The translations under genes were made by a program, and so were the position numbers. Below, one piece after another: positions 1-7,136 of a stretch of 27,166 nt of DNA (the stretch's first letter is position 1; each line of letters opens with the position of its first letter). The notes under the pieces are model-generated. The model ran no database searches, was not told the DNA's origin, and saw nothing but the letters and a program-made list of their open reading frames with translations. Source of the DNA: JBOHER01 sp050701115 (GTDB lineage: Bacteria; Actinomycetota; Actinomycetes; Mycobacteriales; Pseudonocardiaceae); assembly GCA_050701115.1 (NCBI GenBank), contig JBOHER010000498.1:1-27166 (forward strand), given 5' to 3'.

Positions 1-323
1 TCGCGGGAGTCGGGGACCACGTCGCTCGGGTTGGCGTCGGTTTTCCGCACCGGCAGGTTGATCCGGCACACCGAGGTGTCAGCCAACCGCCCGTGGCCCT
101 CGCGCCGCGCCTCATGGGGCAGGCGCAGATCAATGATCGTGTTGAGTCCGATCGGCCCGAGGAACGCACCGAGATCGGCGTCGGTCAACTCCTGCAAGGT
201 GCTTGACCGATACGCGAGCCCGAACCGGGTCCGCCGGTTTCCCGCAACCGGAAGACCGCCGAGATCCCGCACGTTGTCGATGCCGGAGAACTCCACCCAG
301 CGCGTCGGCACGTTCGTCTTCAT
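1..323 (-). CDS. Tyrosine-protein phosphatase-like protein (Y_phosphatase3 type), partial, cut by left edge
   Basis: The minus-strand frame from 323 to the window edge gives 107 residues without a stop. The start ATG (321-323) follows an AGGAGG-like Shine-Dalgarno at about 330-335. The N-terminus has the opening typical of the Y_phosphatase3 family: FSGIDNVRDLGG at residues 12-23, then YRSSTL (38-43) and IIDLRLPHE (63-71). The same signatures occur in the full-length Tat-exported homologue at 16134-17303 (NARDIGG, FRTDTL, VIDFRSPAE). The catalytic HCxxGKDR loop would lie beyond the left edge and is not seen. There is no signal peptide, so this copy is probably cytoplasmic. It is the last visible gene of the long minus operon, 84 bp downstream of the dikinase-like gene. 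The family acts on phosphotyrosine, phosphoserine or phosphoinositides in vitro; the substrate here is unknown. Confidence 0.82.
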   Translation of the reverse strand, partial: MKTNVPTRWVEFSGIDNVRDLGGLPVAGNRRTRFGLAYRSSTLQELTDADLGAFLGPIGLNTIIDLRLPHEARREGHGRLADTSVCRINLPVRKTDANPSDVVPDSR

Positions 324-407
324 CACAGCCCTCCTAGGGGAGATGAAGGCCGCGCGAGCATCGACCGAGCCCCAGGCGAACGGCGCAGCCGAGAATCGAT
401 CCGACAT

Positions 408-2750
408 CTACTGCGCCCGGCCGGACGCGGCCTCGTCGGCGCGGGTCAATCCGCACAGCGCGATGAGGTCTTCGTGCAGTTCGAACCACACCGTGTGGTA
501 GCTGTCCATGATGGGCCGAGCCACCCAGCCGTGCTCACCTTCGTTGATCTTGGCCTGGGCGAACTCCAGCCGATCCGTGTAGCGCGCGAGCCGGGGCGCC
601 AGCGCACCGAACCGCTTGATCAGCGGAGACACCCGGTGATGCAGATCCTCGAGCCGGGTGAGTACCTCGGCGTCGTAGCGCTGATCGGCATGGTCGTTGG
701 GCGTCGCGGAGTCCTTCATCTGCCAGGCGGTGATGACCTCCTTCAACTCGGCGTTGAAGACGCAGAACTCCTGGTAGGCCTCAGTCGCAGCGGCGTGATC
801 AACGCCTGCCCGCTCCTGGTCGAGCAGCGTGGTCAGCCGCTCCCGGCCTGCCGGGGTAATGCGTAGACCGGCAGGAGTGGCCAGGCATAGCCCGCCTGCG
901 ACCAGCGCCTCGCACTGTTCCTCCATTGTCGACAGTTCGACGCCGAGACTCGCCGAGATCGCGTCGGGCTTGGCGCGCCCCTTGATGGCGACGAGGCGGA
1001 GGACGGAAAGTTCAGGCGCGGCTTCGGACAAGACACTGACCTCGCTGGCGGGTTCGGGGGATGGACGGTGCTCGATGGCGGCCAGCAGGGCGGGCAGTTT
1101 GTGTTCGACCACAACGAATTCGAGCCCGGCGTCGATGGCGGCGTGGACGCCTTCGTCGGTGTCCAGGATCGCGCCGCAGGCTCCGCGCACGGACGCGAGG
1201 GCCTCCCGCCAGCCGTCGCCCGCGTCGTCGAGACATGCGGGCTCGACCCCGCCGGTCAGCTCGACCCGGTATTCCGCCGCGCGGTACACGGTCACGGGCG
1301 CCAACGGCGCGACCCAGTCCGCGATACGCACCAGATCGGGGTTGGCCGACTCGTCCACCGCTTGCCCGGCCAACCTGCCCGGCCACACCGTGCCGGTGCT
1401 CCCGTCCACGGTGACCTCGCGCCCGGCCAGCAGTGCCACCGCGCCCGCACCGCAGCCGACCACACACGGCCTGCCGAGTTCCCTGCTGACCACCGCGGCG
1501 TGCGAGGTGGCGCCACCGAGTTCGGTGACGATGGCCCGCGCGGCGATCATCCCGTGCAGATCGTCCGGGCTGGTGGTGGCGCGGACCAGGATGACGTCCT
1601 CCCCCGCCGCGCTCCGCTCCTCGGCCTCATCCGGATCGGTGACCACAGTCCCGGACACAAGGCCGGGGCAGGCCGGTTCGCCGTGCACCAGGTGGCCGGC
1701 CTGGGTGCCGCCGGAGAACTCGGGCCGCAACAGGGCGCGCAGTTGCTCGGCGGTGACCCGCCGCACCGCCTCCGCGTCGCTGATCAGACCTTCCTCGACC
1801 ATGGCGACCGCCGCACGCACCGCGGCCCCAGCCGACCGCTTCGCCGCCCTCGCCTGCAGCAGCCACAGGGTGCCCGATTCGACGGTGAACTCGATGTCCT
1901 GCAGGTCGCGGCCATCGCGCTCCAGCAGATCGGCTGCGGCGAGCAACTGCCGATGCACGTCGGGCTGCGCCGCGGCGAGCTGACCCAACGGCTCCGGCGT
2001 GGTGCGACCCGACACCACGTCCTCACCCTGGCCACCGCCCAGCCACTCCCCCCAGGCAGGCCGCTCGCCGGTACTGGGATTCCGGCTGAACAGCACACCG
2101 GTGCCGGAAGCGGAGTCGAGATTGCCGAAGACCATGGCCTGCACGGTGACCGCCGTACCGAGGGTGTCATCCAGGCCCCTGTTGCGCCGGTAGGTGCGGG
2201 CTCGGGGCGACTCCCAGGACTCGAACACCGCTGCGATCGCCGCGCGCAACTGCTGCCACGGGTCCTCGGTCACCGCACCGCTCTGGCCACCGAGCACGAC
2301 TTCCCGATACTGCTCGGTGAACCGCCGACGCGTGTCGCGCGCGTAGTCCGCGCTTCCGGTTTCCTCGGCGAGCGCGCGCTCGACCCCGGCGTGCATCCCC
2401 AGATTCAGGATGGTGTCCATCATGCCGGGCATGCTCACCGCCGCGCCGGAACGCACCGACACCAGCAACGGACGCACGGCCGAACCGAACCCGCGCGCGG
2501 TGCCCTGCTCGAGCACGGCGATGCCGCAAACCACCTGCTCCCAGAGTTCATCGGACAGCACCCGGCCGCAGGCGGCGAAGTCCGCGCAGCAGGCGGTGGT
2601 GAGCGCGAAAGCGGGCGGCACTGGCAGTCCCAGCGCACGCATCCGGTTGACGCTCCACGCCTTCCCACCGATCGACTCGCGGGGCAGCGCACAGTTGCCG
2701 TCGAGCGCGACGACGGCGCGCGTGCTCCCGAATGGATCAGGGGTGGTCAT
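408..2750 (-). CDS. Pyruvate phosphate dikinase-like phosphotransferase lacking the PEP/pyruvate barrel
   Basis: This encodes 780 residues. The start ATG (2748-2750) overlaps the stop of the upstream phosphatase as ATGA; an open frame continues further upstream but is only a shadow of that gene. Residues 1-300 form the ATP-grasp nucleotide-binding half of the PPDK family, with SIGGKAWSVNRM (26-37), the hallmark SMPGMMDTILNLG (106-118), LFSRNPSTGE (220-229) and LWLLQARAAKR (295-305). Residues 355-455 are the swivelling phosphohistidine domain, GGATSHAAVVSRELGRPCVV (412-431), with His417 the expected phosphate carrier. True PPDK continues into a PEP/pyruvate TIM barrel. Here residues 480-780 are different: a linker, a winged-helix-like stretch (about 580-645) and a helical tail rich in charged residues. 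The chemistry is probably ATP-driven transfer of phosphate through His417 to an unidentified acceptor. Annotation pipelines will probably call it PPDK; a role in pyruvate metabolism is doubtful. Confidence 0.85.
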   Translation of the reverse strand: MTTPDPFGSTRAVVALDGNCALPRESIGGKAWSVNRMRALGLPVPPAFALTTACCADFAACGRVLSDELWEQVVCGIAVLEQGTARGFGSAVRPLLVSVRSGAAVSMPGMMDTILNLGMHAGVERALAEETGSADYARDTRRRFTEQYREVVLGGQSGAVTEDPWQQLRAAIAAVFESWESPRARTYRRNRGLDDTLGTAVTVQAMVFGNLDSASGTGVLFSRNPSTGERPAWGEWLGGGQGEDVVSGRTTPEPLGQLAAAQPDVHRQLLAAADLLERDGRDLQDIEFTVESGTLWLLQARAAKRSAGAAVRAAVAMVEEGLISDAEAVRRVTAEQLRALLRPEFSGGTQAGHLVHGEPACPGLVSGTVVTDPDEAEERSAAGEDVILVRATTSPDDLHGMIAARAIVTELGGATSHAAVVSRELGRPCVVGCGAGAVALLAGREVTVDGSTGTVWPGRLAGQAVDESANPDLVRIADWVAPLAPVTVYRAAEYRVELTGGVEPACLDDAGDGWREALASVRGACGAILDTDEGVHAAIDAGLEFVVVEHKLPALLAAIEHRPSPEPASEVSVLSEAAPELSVLRLVAIKGRAKPDAISASLGVELSTMEEQCEALVAGGLCLATPAGLRITPAGRERLTTLLDQERAGVDHAAATEAYQEFCVFNAELKEVITAWQMKDSATPNDHADQRYDAEVLTRLEDLHHRVSPLIKRFGALAPRLARYTDRLEFAQAKINEGEHGWVARPIMDSYHTVWFELHEDLIALCGLTRADEAASGRAQ

Positions 2751-4168
2751 GGCTGGACTCCTTGACGCCGGATGAGGGTGACCTCGTCGACGACGCCGGA
2801 CGTGGCCGCGTCGACCGAGCGCAGCCGCAGGGTGGTCACACCGGTCCGATCGGGCGGCGTGGCCTCGGCGCAGATCACCACCGGCGAGAGCTCGTCGACC
2901 ACCGCCGACCACGGGGTCGCCTCCGGTACCCGTGCGCCGAAATCTGTGCCGGTGTAGTAGGTGACTCCCGACACCGGCGATGTGGAGCGATCCGGAATCG
3001 ACTCGTCCTCCTCGGCCAATCCGGACACCAGATAGGTCGTGCCGTCCCGCTGCGGGTCGACGGTCGCACCCCGCGGGGCCTGCGCGGTGACCTTGCCCGC
3101 ACGGATCGGGTGGGTGCGCTCGTACAGATGGTTGTGGCCGTTGATCACCAGATCGACTGCGTAGCGGTCGAACAGCGGACCCCAGCGCTCCCGCACCCCA
3201 GCGTCGGAACCGTGCCGCACCGAGGAACAGTACAGGCAGTGGTGGATGCCCACCACGATCCAGTCGACGTCGGCGCGGGCACGCAGGTCGGCCAGGGTGG
3301 CCTCCAGCCACACCTCCTGCGCGCCACCGAGATAGTCCCGGTTGCGGGGGATCTCCGCGCTGGCATCGTTGCCATCCAGCGCGACGAAGCCGACGTTGCC
3401 GACCGTGACCGACCAGGTCGCCCCGGGCAGGCCCGCCGCACCGTTGGCCGGTGGGGTGAACCGCGCGAAATACGACTCGTAGCCCAGTTCGCTGCCGGTT
3501 GGCTCCATCTCGTGGTTGCCCAGTACGGGCATCCACGGAATCCGCGCGGCAACGGGCTCGATACCGGCCAGCCACGCCTCCCACTCGCCGGGCAGGTACC
3601 GGAACTGCACGGCTTCGAGGGCGCGCAGACCACCGGTGCTCGACGCGTAGGACAGGTCGCCGACATGCAGGTGCAGGTCGGGATCGAACGCGGCGATGGC
3701 CGACAGCGCCGGCGCCAGCTTGGCATCGGCTGTGCCTTGGTCGCCGAAGGCGGTGAACCGTACTGGCCTGCCCGCGCCCGGGGCGGCCGTGCTGAAACTG
3801 AACTCACCGCTGCTGCCACCGTCGTGCAAAGCGCGGTAGAAGTAGCTGTTGCCGGCATCTAAATCGGACACTCGTGCGTGATGCTGGACGGTCGGCAACC
3901 CGGGCGATGCCTTCGATTCGACGGCAACCACCTCTGTCAACTGTCCACTGTGGTCGCCGAGCAGCAATCGCGGATTGGACACCGATGCCGGAGTGCTCCA
4001 GGACACGACCATCTCGCGGCCAGGGTCTGCGCCGTAGGTCAGGTGGATCCCGCTCGGCGTCACCGATGCGTGGCCGGGCTGTCGCCAGAGCAGCGGGCCC
4101 GCGGCAAGCGTGCCACCCAGCACCACGGCACCACGCAACACCGATCTCCGGTTCAGCTGCCCTGTCAT
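2747..4168 (-). CDS. Tat-exported purple acid phosphatase-like metallophosphoesterase (copy 1)
   Basis: This encodes 473 residues. I chose ATG 4166-4168 because GGAAGGA lies 7-8 nt upstream and the protein then begins with a twin-arginine signal, NRRSVLRG (6-13), followed by a hydrophobic stretch to about residue 28; the frame is open 16 codons further upstream. A fibronectin-like N-terminal domain (about 38-130) is followed by the metallophosphatase core with all five metal-binding blocks: FGDQG (141-145), VGDLSYA (169-175), LGNHE (216-220), GIHH (307-310) and INGHNHLYERT (342-352). This is the dinuclear-metal purple acid phosphatase arrangement, hydrolysing phosphomonoesters outside the membrane. 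The stop overlaps the dikinase-like start by 4 bp, so the two are translationally coupled. A homologue lies at 11494-12741. Substrate unknown. Confidence 0.9.
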   Translation of the reverse strand: MTGQLNRRSVLRGAVVLGGTLAAGPLLWRQPGHASVTPSGIHLTYGADPGREMVVSWSTPASVSNPRLLLGDHSGQLTEVVAVESKASPGLPTVQHHARVSDLDAGNSYFYRALHDGGSSGEFSFSTAAPGAGRPVRFTAFGDQGTADAKLAPALSAIAAFDPDLHLHVGDLSYASSTGGLRALEAVQFRYLPGEWEAWLAGIEPVAARIPWMPVLGNHEMEPTGSELGYESYFARFTPPANGAAGLPGATWSVTVGNVGFVALDGNDASAEIPRNRDYLGGAQEVWLEATLADLRARADVDWIVVGIHHCLYCSSVRHGSDAGVRERWGPLFDRYAVDLVINGHNHLYERTHPIRAGKVTAQAPRGATVDPQRDGTTYLVSGLAEEDESIPDRSTSPVSGVTYYTGTDFGARVPEATPWSAVVDELSPVVICAEATPPDRTGVTTLRLRSVDAATSGVVDEVTLIRRQGVQP

Positions 4169-4206
4169 CTTGTTTCCTTCCGTCGTCAGGTTCCAACCCG
4201 GATTGT

Positions 4207-5616
4207 TCACCAGCATTGCAGCCGGTCACCTTGAGGAGCGGTCCACTTGCCGCCTGCGCCCTTCATGAAGAAGAGGCACTTGGCAGCCGATGCGCCGTTG
4301 CCCTGAGCGAAGGTCAGCGGAACGGTGAGCCCGCTGAACCGATCGTTGCGGATGCTGTAAAGCTCCTTCAAGAGCGAGGCGCTGCTGATGTCGTTGCCCG
4401 CACCGCGCGCCGCTTTCTCGAGGACCTTGGCCGATGCCCACCCCATCGCGGCGGCAGGACCGGGTGCTTGTCCGCCGCCGTACTTCTTCCATGCCGCGTC
4501 GAACTCGCGATAGGCCGGGGTGGACAGTCCAGTGAATGGGAACACCCGGCTCGCGATCAGCGCATCACTGAACCCCGGCTTGGCGGCGGTATTCGCGTCC
4601 ATCGTGGCGTCGGGCTGCAGGAACTGGGGGCTGAAGTTCTGCCGACGGCACGAGGACGCCACCCGGGCGACGGTGTTCGGGTCAGCCGCCACCAGCAACA
4701 ACTCGACACCCGCGTTGCGGGCCTGGATGCACTCCGAGGTGAAGTCGGGCTGGGTCAGGGAGATCCGTGCGCGATAGCGTGGGTCGAGGCCGGCTCGTTT
4801 GGCGTCACCCTTGTTGAACAGACGGTCCTCGGCGTAGGCGCAGTCGTCGGCCTCCTGGCAGAACAACCCGCCGAACTTCTTGCCCTTACCGTGCTTCGCG
4901 CCCATCACTGCGATGCCGTAGAGATTGTCCTTACTGGACACGCACTGCCGGAACAGCGTCGGGCCGCCGTCCCATCCTGGACCGCAGTCCCCGCCGATGA
5001 CCGGGACCTTCTTCTGCTCGACGTAGCCTTTCCACGACGCGAGGGTCGCGGCGTTGGTCATCGCCGCGACTATGGCCACTGCCTTGCGCGACTCGACCAG
5101 TTCCTGCACCTGGCTTCGCGACTTGCCTGCATCGGCACCGTCGTCCATGACGATCACCTTGACCGGGTGGCCATTGATGCCGCCCTTGGCGTTGATCGTC
5201 GCGGCCCATGCCTGCACGGCTCGCGGGGCCTGCGCGTAGGCCACACCGGATGGTCCGGAGTAGGAGCCGACGCTGCCGATGACGATTGGTTCCCGGTTGG
5301 CCTGACCGCCGTCGGCCGACCCGGCCGCTCCCGGTTTTCCTGTTGCCCCGGCGCGTGCACTTCCCGCAGCACCCTGCTGGCCCGCCGCTCCGAGCTCACC
5401 CTCCGCGGCACCAGGTGTACCCGGTTGCCCGGCGTCACCGAGGGCGGACCCGCCGAGCACGCCCTCCTCACCCGGCAGAACTTCACCGGTGCCCATCTGG
5501 GCTCCGCCTCCGGCGGCGGCTTGCACGATGGTGTCGTGGTCGACTCGGGTGCCGCAGGCGGCCAGCAGCAGGGTCGCGGCCGCCAGCAGTGCGGCCGCGG
5601 TGCGACGTGTGGTCAT
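4207..5616 (-). CDS. Liv-type ABC transporter substrate-binding lipoprotein with collagen-like linker
   Basis: This encodes 469 residues. The start ATG is 5614-5616, with GGAGG five bases upstream; an ATG at 5628 lies inside the ribosome site and is rejected. The N-terminus is a lipoprotein signal, TRRTAAALLAAATLLLAAC, with lipidation expected at Cys21. Residues 35-108 form an unusual Gly/Ala/Pro-rich linker with many G-x-x triplets (for example GQPGTPG and GKPGAAG). From IVIGSVGSYSG (111-121) the protein follows the type I periplasmic-binding fold of the LivJ/LivK class (Peripla_BP_6), with GGINGHPVKVIVMDDGAD and a C-terminal Cys-Trp. It should capture the ligand and hand it to the LivHM permease. 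Members of this family bind amino acids, amides, aromatic acids and other small organics, so leucine specificity should not be assumed in this catabolic context. Confidence 0.9.
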   Translation of the reverse strand: MTTRRTAAALLAAATLLLAACGTRVDHDTIVQAAAGGGAQMGTGEVLPGEEGVLGGSALGDAGQPGTPGAAEGELGAAGQQGAAGSARAGATGKPGAAGSADGGQANREPIVIGSVGSYSGPSGVAYAQAPRAVQAWAATINAKGGINGHPVKVIVMDDGADAGKSRSQVQELVESRKAVAIVAAMTNAATLASWKGYVEQKKVPVIGGDCGPGWDGGPTLFRQCVSSKDNLYGIAVMGAKHGKGKKFGGLFCQEADDCAYAEDRLFNKGDAKRAGLDPRYRARISLTQPDFTSECIQARNAGVELLLVAADPNTVARVASSCRRQNFSPQFLQPDATMDANTAAKPGFSDALIASRVFPFTGLSTPAYREFDAAWKKYGGGQAPGPAAAMGWASAKVLEKAARGAGNDISSASLLKELYSIRNDRFSGLTVPLTFAQGNGASAAKCLFFMKGAGGKWTAPQGDRLQCW

Positions 5617-5664
5617 GGTGTCCTCCACGGTTCGTGGTGGTCAGGGGGTCGGTGGGTGGCGGCC

Positions 5665-6360
5665 TCAGGCGTGGGCGCCCAGGTATCGCTCCATGAGCTG
5701 GGCGCCGTCGAGTTCGCCGGGTTCACCGGCGAACTCGATGCGGCCGCGATTGATGAGGTAGACGTAGTCGGCCAACTCCAGCGCGCGGGTGACGTACTGC
5801 TCGACCAGCAGCAGCGCACATCCTTGGGCTGCGAGCTTGCCGAGGAACTCGAAGATCTCGCCCACCACCACCGGCGCCAGGCCCATGGACACCTCGTCCA
5901 GCAGCACATAGGCCGGGTCGGTGACATAGGCATGGGCCAGCGCGAGCATCTGCTGCTGCCCACCGGACAGCGACCCGGCCAGCTGGCCCAGCTTCTTACC
6001 CAGGATCGGAAACGCCGCAACCGCCTTCTCCACCGCATCACTGATGTCCCCGCCTGCGGCCTTGATCACCAGGTTGTCCCGCACGGTCAGGTTCGGGAAC
6101 ACCCCGCGGCCTTCGGGCACGTGGCACACCCCGCGCCTAGCCAGCTGGTGCGGCTGCTGCCCGGTGACGTCTTCGCCGTCCAGATACAGCGTGCCGGCGC
6201 TGGGGGCCAACAGCCCGGAGGCCACCCGCAGCAGGGTGGTCTTACCGGCGCCGTTGGTGCCCAGTAGCGCCACCACCGAGTGCGGGGGCACCCACACCGA
6301 CACCTCCCGCAGCACCCGCGTATCTCCGTACCCGGCGCAGATGGTGTGCAGTCCGAGCAT
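5665..6360 (-). CDS. livF: LivF-type ABC transporter ATP-binding protein
   Basis: This encodes 231 residues, the usual LivF length. The ABC ATPase motifs are intact: Walker A GTNGAGKTT (34-42), Q-loop region VPEGRGVFPNLTV (81-93), signature LSGGQQQ (131-137), Walker B YVLLDEVSMGL (151-161) and the switch histidine region replaced by LLVEQYV, as is normal for LivF. The start ATG (6358-6360) shares one base with the stop of the upstream ATPase gene (TGATG), so it depends on coupled translation. It should pair with the LivG-type ATPase to energise the fused permease. Because LivG is interrupted by a stop codon, coupling into livF may be weakened. The next gene, the binding lipoprotein, follows after 48 bp with its own strong ribosome site. 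Confidence 0.92.
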   Translation of the reverse strand: MLGLHTICAGYGDTRVLREVSVWVPPHSVVALLGTNGAGKTTLLRVASGLLAPSAGTLYLDGEDVTGQQPHQLARRGVCHVPEGRGVFPNLTVRDNLVIKAAGGDISDAVEKAVAAFPILGKKLGQLAGSLSGGQQQMLALAHAYVTDPAYVLLDEVSMGLAPVVVGEIFEFLGKLAAQGCALLLVEQYVTRALELADYVYLINRGRIEFAGEPGELDGAQLMERYLGAHA

Positions 6361-7136
6361 CAGGCGGCCTCCGATCCCAGATAGGCGGTGCGCACCACGG
6401 CGCTGGCCCGTACCTCGGCAGGAGTCCCGTGGAAGATCATTTCCCCGAAGTCCAGCACATAGAGGTAGTCACAGATCGACATGACCAGCGCCATGTCGTG
6501 CTCTACCAGCAGCACCCCGAAGCCACGTTCGGCCACCACCTGGGCGACGATCTGCCCGAACCGATGCGTTTCCGCCGTGTCCAAACCAGACGAAGGTTCA
6601 TCCAGCAGCAGCAACGAGAATCCGCCTGCCAGCACGCGGCCGAGGTCGACCAGGCGACGCTACCCGGTCGACAGCGACCCGGCCACTTCGCGCCGCAGGT
6701 CGGTCAGGCCACACAGCTCGAGCACCTCCTCGGCCGCCGCACGCACCGCCTTGCGTTCGGCAGGCGGGCTCAGCAGCTGGTTGAGCGGACGGCTCCCGGC
6801 CAGCCGCGCCTCCAAGCCGAGCGCGATGTTCTGCTCCACCGTCAGCGAGTCGAACAGGTCCATCCGCTGGAAGGTGCGGCCCAATCCGAGCCGCGCCCGC
6901 ACCGCGGAGGCCCGGCCGGTGATGTCCTCCCCGAACAGATGCACCCGGCCCGACGTGGGACGCAACAGCCCGGAACAGGCGTTGAACGTGGTGGTCTTGC
7001 CAGCGCCGTTGGGGCCGATCAAGCCGGTGATGCGTCCCAGCGGGGCCTCGAAGGAAACCGCATCCACGGCGGTATTCCCGCCGAAGCGGATCGTCAGGTC
7101 CGCCACCAGCAAGCCCGCATTGTCGCCGTGTCTCAT
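6360..7136 (-). pseudogene. livG: LivG-type ABC ATPase interrupted by an in-frame amber codon in the signature motif
   Basis: The reading frame runs from ATG 7134-7136 to TGA 6360-6362 (259 codons) with one internal stop, TAG at 6660-6662 (codon 159). The front half has Walker A GPNGAGKTTT (41-50), the Q-loop region GLGRTFQR and ends VAGSLSTG. The back half resumes in the same frame with RRLVDLGRVLAGG, Walker B SLLLLDEP, D-loop SSGLD and switch LLVEHDMALV. LivG proteins usually have Gln after LSxG, so the change is most simply CAG to TAG, a G-to-A on the plus strand at 6662. No bases are gained or lost and both halves look well conserved. Options are a recent nonsense mutation, a sequencing error, or readthrough. 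Translated literally, the first product lacks Walker B and could not hydrolyse ATP. The upstream gene overlaps this start as ATGA. Confidence 0.88.

Noticed and set aside
408..3584. A 1058-codon open frame extending the dikinase-like gene upstream
   Set aside because: The upstream 278 codons are Arg/Gly-rich shadow sequence antiparallel in content to the purple acid phosphatase gene, which has complete motifs in another frame. The real start is the ATGA-coupled ATG at 2750.
3874..6267. A 797-codon plus-strand frame opposite the binding protein and LivF
   Set aside because: It has no family motif, is rich in Arg/Gly/His as expected of antisense to GC-rich genes, and conflicts with two clear minus-strand genes.
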